NCBI GenBank assembly: GCA_030867875.1
Contig: JAOWCC010001368.1
Span: forward strand, 7,053,714 to 7,117,713
Reading direction: 5' to 3'
Length of the DNA stretch: 64,000 bases
DNA from: Actinernus sp. WN-2022
Taxonomy: Eukaryota; Cnidaria; Anthozoa; Actiniaria; Actinernidae
The notes under the pieces are model-generated. The model made no database searches, was not told the origin of the DNA, and worked only from the letters and a program-made list of their open reading frames with translations. Positions 1-11,700 of the stretch are shown one piece after another. Each line of letters opens with the position of its first letter. Position 1 is the stretch's first letter. Position numbers and translations under genes: made by a program.

Positions 1-482
1 GCGTTAATTTCCGGGACATTAATTTTCATTATTATAAACCCAAATTCTGGATCCTGTCCAGACACATTTGACACCTAGGAAACAATGGCTTTCTGTTTTC
101 TGCACACTGTATTTCAGTGTTTTACAATGTAAAAGCCTAAAAGTATATCTGTTACAATACCGGTATTTCTAGCTCATTCTCGCTTCCAGAAGAGCAGTTC
201 TTGACATCTGCTTCTTGCATTTCGGCCATAAAACTTTTTGTCGATCGCGTTAATTTCCTTCGTTTTGAAATTTTACTTTATTCGGAATTTCCTTTATTCG
301 GAAGTATTTTCCCCTCCTATTCGCGTTATAATTTAAGTGTACTACTAACACGTTGACTACTATTATCCAAATACCTTAATTAACACGAGCGTTAATTTCC
401 AATAATAAAGGTACTGCATTTGGGAAGGTTACACAAATGTACATGTATTCTAATAATTGTCTCCCACATTGTATCCTTTTAA

Positions 483-1702
483 GGACGGTGCCTACTAATT
501 GCAAACCAATTTGTTTTCTAAAAATCTATATGGATTGTTTGAACCCCCTAAGGGGCTTTTGAAATCAGAAAAAAAATTATGGGGTACCCATACGTTTAAG
601 AGAGATAATTAAGGATGAAAATCGAAAAAAGTGCTGACTCAGCATTTTTCTTTGTCCAAGAAACTATTTTTTAATTCGATTAATATTTTGGGTTATCTGG
701 CAAAATATTAGGGGGAAAAACGTTAGGCATAGCGTTCTTCACAAAGGATGCCAATCAAACCATTTATCTTACAATGATTATCATTTTTTGTACAAATGTT
801 GCTTTGTAAGCCTCATTAGTGACCATGAACAGACATATATTTTTTGCTGAAATGGGCAACAAGTTTCAATTTTATAAAGACAAAAAATATATGTAAACGT
901 TGTTTAGCTTCTATATTATAGATTACAAAAAGAAAAAATGGGGGTATCCACGCGTTTTAAAAAGTTATGTGGACGGTAGGCCTCTTTATCGCTAATTATA
1001 TTTTCAAAAGTGACATTTTTTACCAAGGCCTCCCTAGTAAGTCTGAAAATTGGTTTCTTTTATTGCATTCTGGGAGATTTTCAAGATGGCGGTGGGGAAA
1101 AGAGTCAGTTGCCGTCTTTCGACTTTCTTCACTGAAAATCAAACCTGTTCTGCTTCCTTTGTGCTCAAACCCCATACAGTCCTTCCTTCTTCATTTTTCT
1201 TTGAATTTCAAAGAGGTTTACCCGTTTTCACAAAGCTTATTTGACCGTAGTCACACATTGTTTATACTCGGCCAAGTCCATGTTCGGAGAAACTGACGGA
1301 ACTCGAAAGCATCGACAGGCCTAAAGCACAAGGCGCTGGGCGAAAAGACATCAGCGATTCATGGCAGTCCAAACAACCTTCATTCAATTGGTCGGGTAAA
1401 TCTCCTAAATCTACGATTCTTCGACCATCTCCCCACGATAAATCATTGAAATGGTCGGCTCTTTAACCTGAAAATTATCTTTCGTGGCCGTGTAGTGGAA
1501 TTTAAAGATTTCCCAAATCGCCTTCATTTGTCAAGCATATCTTTCGACCGTATTTTATAATCCTTCATCTTTCTGTCTGTCAAATTACACAATTAACACA
1601 GCTTTTTCAAAATATTTCTGCAAATGGCCTGTCTCGCGGGATGACCCGCGGGACGCAAGATGCGCAGAACGGCGTGCGCGCTGACAATAGTAGGCACCGT
1701 CC
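483..1702. mobile_element. 1.22-kb TTAA-target DNA transposon (non-autonomous), segment A only
   Basis: Terminal inverted repeats start GGACGGTGCCTACTA at 483 and end TAGTAGGCACCGTCC at 1702. TTAA flanks both ends (479-482 and 1703-1706). Segment B has the uninterrupted site CCTTTTAATTAG with one TTAA. The 4-bp TTAA duplication points to the piggyBac or Kolobok superfamilies. No transposase-like ORF is visible; short ORFs inside have no recognised similarity. Confidence 0.85.
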
Positions 1703-2245
1703 TTAATTAGTCCCTAAAATGCTTACGACAAGCTTAAAGTGCTACTATGGTCAAATTAAACTTTTCCTGTTTTCTTCAGCTTCGGAAAGTAAAAGTACTA
1801 AATAATTACCAATTCAAATCTTAAAGGGGCTATGTCATGGTACTATGCATGTATGGAGTCTGTGTTCGATTAGTAGGTTAAAACAGTTAAACCCCCTTCC
1901 TTCAATGCTTGATTGAAAGTATTTTCATTATTTTGCTTGAAGACTGTATATTTTATTTTTTTACACAGTTTATTAGTCATTTTTGAATATCTGCTTTGAT
2001 TTTTACCATCCCACATGTGCACGAGTTTCGTCAGTTCATATGAGAATCGCTGATAATAACCGTGTCTAATGTAATGATCTCTCGCCATGACACAGTCCCT
2101 TTAAGTCAAAATTCCTACAGGAAGTCTGATTATTTTAGCCATAAGTTCCAGCTCAGACTGGCTGCCATTACTCGGAACGAGCGATCCTTTGTTTAGTGGT
2201 GTTTTCTTGACGTCACCTAGGGGTTTCAATTGATAAGTGCATTAT

Positions 2246-2498
2246 AGAGCGGTTTTCAATTGAGTGTAATAAAACCAAACGCAAACTACCCACAGCCAGC
2301 CAATCGTAGGAGCGAGTAATCACAAGTAACTCGTAAATGGCTTCCCTGTGAGCCAATGACAAACCAAAGCAAAACCAAAACCAATTTGCGTTTGGTTTTA
2401 CTTTCGATTCTGATTGGTTGGTTTACTTTCTCAGCCAATAGGAGAGCTTAGTAAACGCAAAACCAAAACACTTCCGACACTCAATTGAAATTCGCTCT
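2246..2498. mobile_element. 253-bp MITE, TIR AGAGCGGTTTTCAATTGAGT (segment A)
   Basis: The ends are imperfect inverted repeats of about 22 bp (AGAGCGG..TTCAATTGAGTGT and its complement ending TTCGCTCT), with TA next to each. The interior has many AACCAAA motifs in both orientations. A TA target suggests a Tc1/mariner or PIF-type origin. Confidence 0.7.
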
Positions 2499-2672
2499 AG
2501 TGTACTTATTCATCGAGCTATGCCCTCATACCACAGGAAGCCCGGTTCCACACTTGTTTCTCGATTTTTTCGATTTTAATTAGGAGTTGCCTGCGGAGGA
2601 GGCTATGATCAAGCTTTCCATTCCAAATATACATGTATTGGTTTAAATGTTGTTGTTGTGTTTGCACTCTAG

Positions 2673-2713
2673 GTGGAAAAACAACACACTTGGCTACTTT
2701 AATGACTGACAAG
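2673..2713 (+). CDS. NSUN6: NSUN6 micro-exon, SAM motif I (segment A)
   Basis: This is the same 41-base exon as in segment B, with acceptor CTCTAG and the GC donor AAG|GCAAGT conserved. Confidence 0.88.
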
Positions 2714-5700
2714 GCAAGTGAATGAGAAAGTACCATTCAAAAGCATTCCAACTTACGAATCCATGCGATTTTCTTCATTCAAACGACTTCGACATCATCG
2801 ACAAATTTGCCTTTTACCAGATCGAAGCTCGAGCAAGTTGAAATGCTATTGTCTTGTACTCGACACTGATTGACTCAAATAACCGTAAGTTGGAATGCTA
2901 TTGTCTTGTACTCGACACTGATTGACTCAAATAACTGTAAGTTGGAATGCTTTGTTGACGGTCTGCAATGTGGTTGGTTTTCATTGTCTAAGTGGTCCGA
3001 GAACAGTACTGAAGGGGGTTGAGAATACTAGCAGTTTGAGATTTATTTTGTGAAGCTATTAATTATAAAAGTACTTTAATACCTGGCATGTTTTGTACCG
3101 CAGTAAATGTAGCAGTCCTTTATAATTAATCCTTTACATGGTTTACCAATAACACTAGCACGTTGTTAATATTTTAGTATATACATTTCCCCCACTTCAC
3201 TCGAAAAGTAGTCAGTTGAATCGAGAAACTCTTCAGGGATGTGTCTTTCCCAGCAGTTAGACCCATCCAGAAAAACTGGTATAATAACTAAAAGTCGATT
3301 ACAACCGTTTTCATTGGTGGGAGGGTTAAGTAACTGTGCCTGCGGGACGTGAAAAGGTTTTTTTAATTCAGCTGTTTTTGTGATTAGGAAGGACGTGGGC
3401 CATGCGCCAATGGCACTAATTTCGAATTGATGGCGCAAAAAAAAAAAATTTTTAGTGGGCCAGAAGCGCACATAACTATTTCTGGAACTTTCCTTTTTCA
3501 ATAAAGTTGAATTACACCGAAAAAAACTGCGAGATTTCATTGTTTTTGCGCTGGTACGGAACCTGCATAGTTGATGTTCGAGTTACGATCACGAATTTAA
3601 TTACTTTTACAACCACTGACCATACTGACAATACCTATTCTTTTTTTTCACTTATTTCCTTTATATATGTATTTATATGTTGTAAGATAAGGATCGATGC
3701 TTATCATTATGTGCAAATAAATGAATCTTGGGCGCTGTTTTTGTCCTCGTCCCGAAGCGAAATGTAAGCGCCACTACAGTATTTTTAAGTGATGGCCCCT
3801 AAGAAGAATCAGTATGGCCCATAAATGGAAAAGTGGTGGGCCATTGGCCCAGCACCCATCCCAGCCTTCCCAATCACTGATTTTGTTTCTTTTATTATTC
3901 ACCTTTTATTGGTTTTCTTACTCAGGTTTTCTAAACACAGAGCTCCATTCAGGCCGAACGAAAAATAGTGATTTACTTTCATACGTAAAACCTTGAGTTT
4001 TCACGTTGTGTAGTTTTTCACACACCGTTCAAAATGTGTCCGACTGCATCCATTCGTTGTGCCATCGTTCTAGACATTTGGGCTAGCCCCTCCCACTTAG
4101 TATGATTGACAGGTAGCCCAACGCAAACTACACGTCGCAACGTTGGTCTCTCCATCGCGTAGCAAAGAAAACGGTGTCGGCTGCTATACTCGCTTCCCAG
4201 CATACCTTACATTTCGAGCGTTAGTCCTTCGTCAGAGCGAAATACAAAGGGCTCATGGTAATCAAAGGGCTCATGGTACGAAGGGCTAATGGTACGAAGG
4301 GCTAGCTAATGGTACGAAGGGATAATGGTACGAAAGGCTAATGGTATATGGAGCTTCAGGCTCAGAGTTAACTACAATCCAGTGTTTTTTAGATTGCTGT
4401 CGTAAGTAGCCTGCGTCACATCCGAACTTAACCCTTGTTAAGTCCGTTTGCGAAACAGCGACAGAAAGCTTGTTCTTGACCCCCAACGAAATACCAGGAT
4501 ATGTATAGTCGATTCTGATTGGCTTTTTAAAAAGCTCATTCTTACACGTCTTCTGACTGGCCATTCAACTGTCACCAACTTCGGAGATTGTTATGACGGG
4601 CAGTTCATGTCAGAGGCCGTTCGGTTGAAAGACAAACTGTTCGTTTGCATGCGAGTCAGCTGTTTACTTGAGATTTTTCGCCGTAGACGAGCTCAGTCGT
4701 CATTTCCCTGTGTTTTACTATTGGAGAAGGTTAGGTTTATTTCAAGTTCGGGTCAGGTTTTAATGTAGCATAATAGGCTGCCCGTGGTTTAGTGCCACAT
4801 GAAAGGAAACTTGCTGAAGACTTTAATAGAATCCGTCACGACAAAACGCTCATTCGAGGAACACACAAACAAATCTCCCATGCAGCTTGGAAAGATCTAG
4901 TATGTAGCACATCCGAACTCAACTCTGGTCAACTGCTCTTGTTCTAGCAAACGAATCTCGATTTCAAACTGATATTGTATAGATATCATTGCTCTTCTCG
5001 ACGTGTATAAAACCCGCCATATTTTGAAATGTAAATTAGCCGTAAGTCGCACTGGTGACAGGCTGGTGACAGTTGAATGGCCAGTCAGAAGACGTGTAAG
5101 AATGAGCTTTTTGAAAAGCCAATCAGAATCGACTACACATATCCTGGTACTTCGTTGGGGGTCTGGAACAAGCTTTCTGTCACTGTTTCGCAGACGGACT
5201 TAACTATAGGGTTCAGTTCGGATGGGACGCAGACTATTTCATAAGCGCTGCTACACTTCTAATGGGCTAATTGTATGATAGAAACGTCAGCTGCTACTTG
5301 TTTCCATGGCGGCTAGCCGTACCGCAAAAGATGGCGGCATGTGCTTTACCCACAATCCTTTGCGCGCGAAAATCTTTAAATCCGTTATAAAATCGCGGTA
5401 GAGAGGTTTTAAATCTTAAAAACAAAACAGTACAAGTGCTGTTGCCAATACACTGTCATTGAAAAGAAAACGGGATTTCTACGTGTGTGTTTTACTGTGC
5501 TAGGTTCGCAAGGGATTGTGGTTAAATGCACAGCCGCCATCTTTTCGGTACGGTGGCTTGACTTTTAGTTGATTATTACCAGTGTTAAAATCACTGCATT
5601 TTAACGGGACCTGAAACAACCATTGGGGCTGATCAAAGCCAGGATCCGGCTAATCCACAGACCGAATTGGAATTCAGCATGTTGTTTTTTGTGGAGAAAG

Positions 5701-8700
5701 GAAAACCGCAGCATCTGGAGAAAAACCCTCAGAGAAAGGGCGTGGCACAGTGGTTAAGCGCTTCGCCTATCACCTCTGTGGCCCAGGTTCGATTCCCGGA
5801 CGCGGCGTCATATGTGAGTTGAGTTTGTTGGTATCTCCCCCTTGCTCCGAGGGTTTTTCTCCAGGTTCTCCGGTTCTCCTCCCTCCACAAAAACCAACAC
5901 GCTAAATTCCAATTCGATCTGTGGATTAGCCGGGACCTGGCTTTGATCAGCCCCAATGGTTGTTTCAGGTCTCGTTAGAAATTCAGAGGTTTTTTTTCAG
6001 AGACATACTAGGCCATTTGAAAAGGTTGACGAAATGAATTCTAGATAAATATAGAAAAATGTTCCGAAGAAAGTCGGCTAAAAATAATGTTCAGTCCCAA
6101 CAATAGGACAGCAGCTACAGTTGCAAAATACATATACGAGTGTATGGCCTATGGAGACAATGGCCTCAAAGAACTCTGATCCTTATAATACTGAAAGCTC
6201 CCAAACACTTGTAGCCCAGTGGCGTGCACACTTATTTGGATTAATGTCTATGTACAGATGCATAAGACTCCAATTAAAAACTATCTATGTACATTGTATC
6301 TGTCGGTCGGTCTGTCTGTCGGTCGGTCTGTCTGTCGGTCGGTCTGTCTGTCTGTCGGTCTGTCTGTCTGTCTGTTACTATTAAAGTGACAATGTTTGTC
6401 CTGTTTCAGGGTCTAGTGGTTGCATTTGACAAGAGTTTACCAAAAGTTCAGAAGATTAAAATCAACTGTGAAATCCAGAACATCAGCATTGTGAAGCCAT
6501 ATGTGTTTGATGCTGTGAAGTCACTTGACGAAGCTATAGAGAGGCTGCATCATCATGATGGTATGTAAGGGATACATGCCCTGGAGCGAGGAGGTATCGG
6601 ATATATTCACCGCCAGGGTTCCACACGAGGGCTCGGCCCGAGGTGAATAAATCCCATACCTCCTCGCTCCAGGCCAATAACGCGGTATATACTTCATGGT
6701 AGTGTTTCGTTCCATATAGTCTCCCTTTTTCTCTACTGTTTTACAGTAACTGTTTTACCTCGAAAAATACCCGAAAAATACCAAACCGTGAAAAAGTTTA
6801 CACCCTAAAATGTACCTCATGGTCTAAAAATCACCCTGAAAAATGGATTTCGCTGACAACCCCTAAAAATACTAAATCGCCGATTTCAAACCCTAAAAAA
6901 TACGACGATCACCCCTACCAGCCGAATAAGAAGTTGGAGCTTCAGAAAATACCCTTGTCATTTGACACCAGACAGTATAACTAAAGAACCTTTTCTAATT
7001 TCGAAAAAGCCGCACACCGTTTTTTTTCTTCAATATGTGATGAGGCCCTCTCACAAATTTCAATGAATTCTGTTGAAACCCCGAGCTCCATAATTCGTTT
7101 AAAGATAGAGAATACGCAATAACTTCTAAGCCGAGATATTCGCGTTTTAGTTCTGTAAACAGCTAAAACCTCTTAGTCCATCTGTCGATACTGCGATACC
7201 GCCATCCAATGAAATGCGAGAACCACTGGTGGTCTCGACAAAGGGTCCGAAGATTTGCGGGAAACCGTAATAGGGTTCGCATATCAATACACAACGCTTG
7301 CCACACGCTCTGTAGTCTGTAGTGGTCGGACAGAAAACTGGACTTACGATGCCGAAATGCAGAACGAAAATTAAACTAACTACCGCTAACGAATAGAGAA
7401 GAAAATCGAAAAGAACGAAGAAATCCGAACCAATGGATAATGAGAGCGCAGATACAAAAGCAGCAATGCTAGAAGTAGACTGCGAACAGTCCCTCCTTTT
7501 CCCTCCATTGATAGTAATTTGCGAGCGGAGCGAGCGAACAGAATCTTCCTCTCGCTCCACTCGAACGCCTGCCATATTTTATCTTCGCTCGCTCCGCTCG
7601 CAAATTACAATCAATGGAGGGAAAAGGAGGGATTGTTCGCAGTCTATGCTAGAAGCTACAGGTAATGACTTCAGTCTACTATGCATATGACTTTACAACC
7701 AGCGTTATAACAGGTCATAACGTATCGACGTACGCCTTTGCCTACTTTACAAAAGACCAAATCTCTGGGTAATGGAGATTACTTCTGATGTGATCTCAAT
7801 TGGAAAATACCTAGCAAGAGGGCCTAGCGATTTCTGAATATGTCACTTTGAAAAATAAATGCCGTTTCATGGTTGTATTATTATTCGCTTCCGAATGAAC
7901 AATATGCAAATAGGATTCGAAGCAAGTTCCCGGAGGTTGTTCCCGCGAAAAGTTCGAAACGTTTTCACGTTGTGTTTTGCAGAGAACGGTGAAAATGTAG
8001 GCGACTGCGTGCATTTTCACGTGCAGTTATTGTATTTTGTAATTAAGGCTCTTGTTTTATGCCGTCGTCCAAGATAGGGACCTTACGCAACCAGGACGGC
8101 GACGGCAGTGACGACGGGAGGTAGAAAAGTGTTTTCATCCGAAATCTGATATTTACTAGTTCCTTTATTCGCTTTTAATTACGTTTCACATCCAGGTCTT
8201 CGAAAAATATGATAAGCATAAAGTTTTGCTCACGCCGAACGAAAAACAGAGTGCTTTACTTTCTTACGTTTGCGTTCTCTTGTAAACGCAAACTTTGGGG
8301 TTTTCACGTTGTGTTTTTCCTGACAACGGTTGAAATGTAGGCGACTGCGTGCATTTTCATGTTCAATTATTGTATTTTGTAATAGGAGATATTGTAGTTG
8401 AGTCTACGAATAGCAGTTTCAGCGGTATTGACCCGAACGCCTCACTTCAATGTAATGAAGCGCCATTGAAACCATCATTCTTACACGACACCAACACCCT
8501 CCTAAACAAGCACGACTAATTTAGATACACAGTTTGAATAGCGCTTCATTACATTGAAGTGAGGCGTTTGGGTCAATACCGCTGAAACTGCTATTCGTAG
8601 ACTCAACTACAATATCTCCTATTAAGGCTATTGTTTTATGCTAATAGGATTATCATACGCTGGCTATTTGTTTGCTTTTCCGAAAAAACAAGTTTCTTTC

Positions 8701-11700
8701 AGTATCTCGCAGTTTTTAATGTATAGGATTAGTTTGTGTTTCATATTGTAGAATATATCAGGACGAAAAAAAATGTTCATGAAGAAACAATGTACAAACC
8801 TGCTCACAGTTTGTTGGCACTTTCTTTCCTTCAGGTTGTTGTCTTGGTCCCCCTCCCTACCCCCCAGGAGTATTTGGTCGCATTCTTCTGGACGCTCCCT
8901 GCAGTGCACTTGGTCAGCGTCCGCAGTCTGTTGTGCGCATGTCATTAAAGGAGCTTCAATCTTTTCCAAAACTTCAAAGAAAACTCTTTTCTTCTGTAAG
9001 TAAATTAATTATTACTTACGCCTTTTGCCAAAATCTGTAACGTTAGACATTGGACTTTTAGTGGCTTCTTGTGATGCTCGCTGGCTCAAACCTGAATGTC
9101 GGCGGACACTTCCACTCATAATGGAAGCTAGATTAGCTCTGCTATTCTGAGTAACTTTTACCATCATTTCTTAGTCTATTAATATTGTACATGTAATTAA
9201 GTTCAGTTTTTGGTAATAAAGTCGAGTTGTTGTTGTTGTTGTTGTAATGAATCAATACGAGGCTCCGTGCACAATACTCAGTCGTTCGTGGCAAGACTAT
9301 AGCACTTCTGTAGTTTGTCACGAACAACTGAGCATAATGCACGGAGCCTCGTATTGATTCCTTTGTACCTAGAAAGTGAGGCATATCTCGGAAGTGTGCT
9401 ATTAAGGTATGCAGTAGCAGCTGACGTATTTTCGCAGAAATTTCCTTTGATCCTTGATTCGAGTACATGTCCAGCGGTAATCATGTGCTCAACCCACAGC
9501 TCCATCTTTGATCTAACGAATGTCTAATGGTCGAATCGTCAGCTGCTACTCTCTCCTCACGGCGGTGAGTCATTACTATTTGTCACCAGGCAGTGGGGCT
9601 GCTAAAAGATGGCGGCGTCCTCGTCTACTCGACTTGTACCATTACTACTCACGAAAACGAGGAGCAGGTGGCCTGGGTATTAAACACATTCCCGTGCCTT
9701 CAGTTAGCTGCCCAGGTGAGTTTGGCTCCGCCGCTTAAAGTGCCCCTAAACCCTTTTGCAATGTTTATATATATGAAACTTTGAAAGGTTTTGAATACTT
9801 CTGCGAAGAAATTTGTGGCTTACAGAGAATACACTATGTTCTATGCGTGTTTGAAATGGTGAAAATTTGACCTTTCCTGACCCATGACCTTGTAAGAAAA
9901 AGACTGGGTCGATTCCCTATCTTACGTCATCCAATTCATTCGACTTTGCAATAACTTGAATAAATATTTAGCATTTTGTCTAAAATAGCTGTTTTCTTTA
10001 CTAAAATCTCACAGACTGTGTATATTCTCTATATATCGATGCTGTTGTGATAGAAAGACGTCGTGGAAAATAATGCATTATGAGGTGACGTAAGATAGGG
10101 AATCGACCCAGGCTTTTTCTTACACGGTAATGGGTCAGGAGAGGTCACATTTTCACCATTTCAAACAAGCCTAGAACATAGAGTATTCTCTGTAAGCCAA
10201 AAATTTCTTCGCAGAAGTACTCAAAACCTTTCAAAGTTTCATATATATAAAAATTGCAAAAGGCACTTTAAGAAAATGGCTGGACGCGCGAATTGTCAAC
10301 CGTGTCTGTAGCGTAATTTGAAAAGTGTTCCCGAAAGTGAAATTTGAATCCAAAACCCTTCTCAATTTTTCAGCCATCGTAGCCCACGACATTTCTTTTA
10401 AAGTGCCACTACGACGAAAATTTGCCATTTTGATTTGCTACTTTTTCAGTGTCAATAGGTCAATGAGTATTAGAAATATCCGAAATAGTAAAAATATTCC
10501 CAAATGGGCATGTTAAACCACAAAATTTTAGGAGAGTTTACCGGTAAAATCATGTCCGCCATTACTGGAAGCCGTTCTCAGTGTATGACATCACTTCCGC
10601 TGAATAAACCTTTGTTTAAAGCTGAACAAAGGGAACGGCCTCCAGTAATGGCGGACGTTTAGATTCAATATTCGGAGCTCAAAAAATAAGACTTTCTGTC
10701 GTGTCGAAAAACAATTTGAACTGGTAATAATATATCAACTCTACTTTATGAATATGCAAAAACATTGATATGTCAAAATTTGATCGTAGTGGCACTTTAA
10801 GGCTCGAATCAGAGAAATGCATAATCTTAAAGTGCCTATGAAATGAAAATTATTATTTTCCCAATATGACAAACTATCTTCAACCAAGATGAGAAAATTG
10901 TTTTCCCCTTGTCAGAACTTAATTTTATCCCGTTTTTAACCCGGAAAGTTCAGACGAATGTGGTGACGTAAATACCTTTGAAATCGCTTTTGTTTAGTTG
11001 TTTTCAGATTCTAAACAAAAGCGACTTCAAAGTTATTTCCGTCCCAATTCCGCCCCACGTCCCATGCAATTTGTCACCACATATTTGGTTGAAGCGGGTC
11101 ACAAAAAACTGTTTTGCCGTTTCAATTGTTCTTTCATAAACGTTTTGTAGACTAATATAATTGTATGTAAACTTCTCTAAAAATATATCAAAAAATATAT
11201 GTTATTTTATAGACACTTTAACGGAAACCTCTTAAACTCAGTGTTCTTTTTGGAAGCCTAAATCTATGGCTGTTTTCCCCTTTTAAATTCTACTTTAGAT
11301 GTCACTAATATACCAATTTCCTTATTTGAATTGCCCTATATCATTATGACGTCAAATCAAAACAATCTATTGTTTAACCGCTAAGGATCACGGTCGTGGG
11401 AGGGGGACAAAACAGCAACAACACAAAGGAAATCGCTATCAAATTCATTTTGAAGAACGTAGAATAGTGGTAACAGCCACCAAATACGGTAAATATTGTG
11501 GGATAAACATTGATACAGCTGATATCTGGAAACCAGACAATTCGAGGTTAAATTTTCCTCAGCAGAGCAGATTTAGTTCAAAATTCTATTGTTCAAGTCG
11601 ATTCTGTTCCCCTCATAAACAAGCCGTGACGTCATAATGATATAGGGTAATTGACCAGGCGCCGCCATCTTGGATCTTATGACGTCACACGGTTAATCCT

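Noticed and set aside
3166..3540. 124-residue minus-strand ORF
   Set aside because: Segment B has indels that break it (31489-31722 keeps only part); no domain.
6121..6568. ORFs with SVCLSVCL repeats
   Set aside because: Translation of the GTCT/GTCG microsatellite; only the 3' part of one frame (6410-6560) is a real NSUN6 exon.
7147..7575. 142-residue minus-strand ORF with hydrophobic stretch, partly kept at 35727-36071
   Set aside because: Its N-terminal third lies in the MITE at 7476-7646 and it has no recognisable family; probably chance or repeat-derived, though the shared part could be looked at again.
8736..9003. Two open frames over the motif IV exon
   Set aside because: Neither is the NSUN6 frame; the exon phase from the previous exon selects the third frame that reads DAPCSALGQRP.
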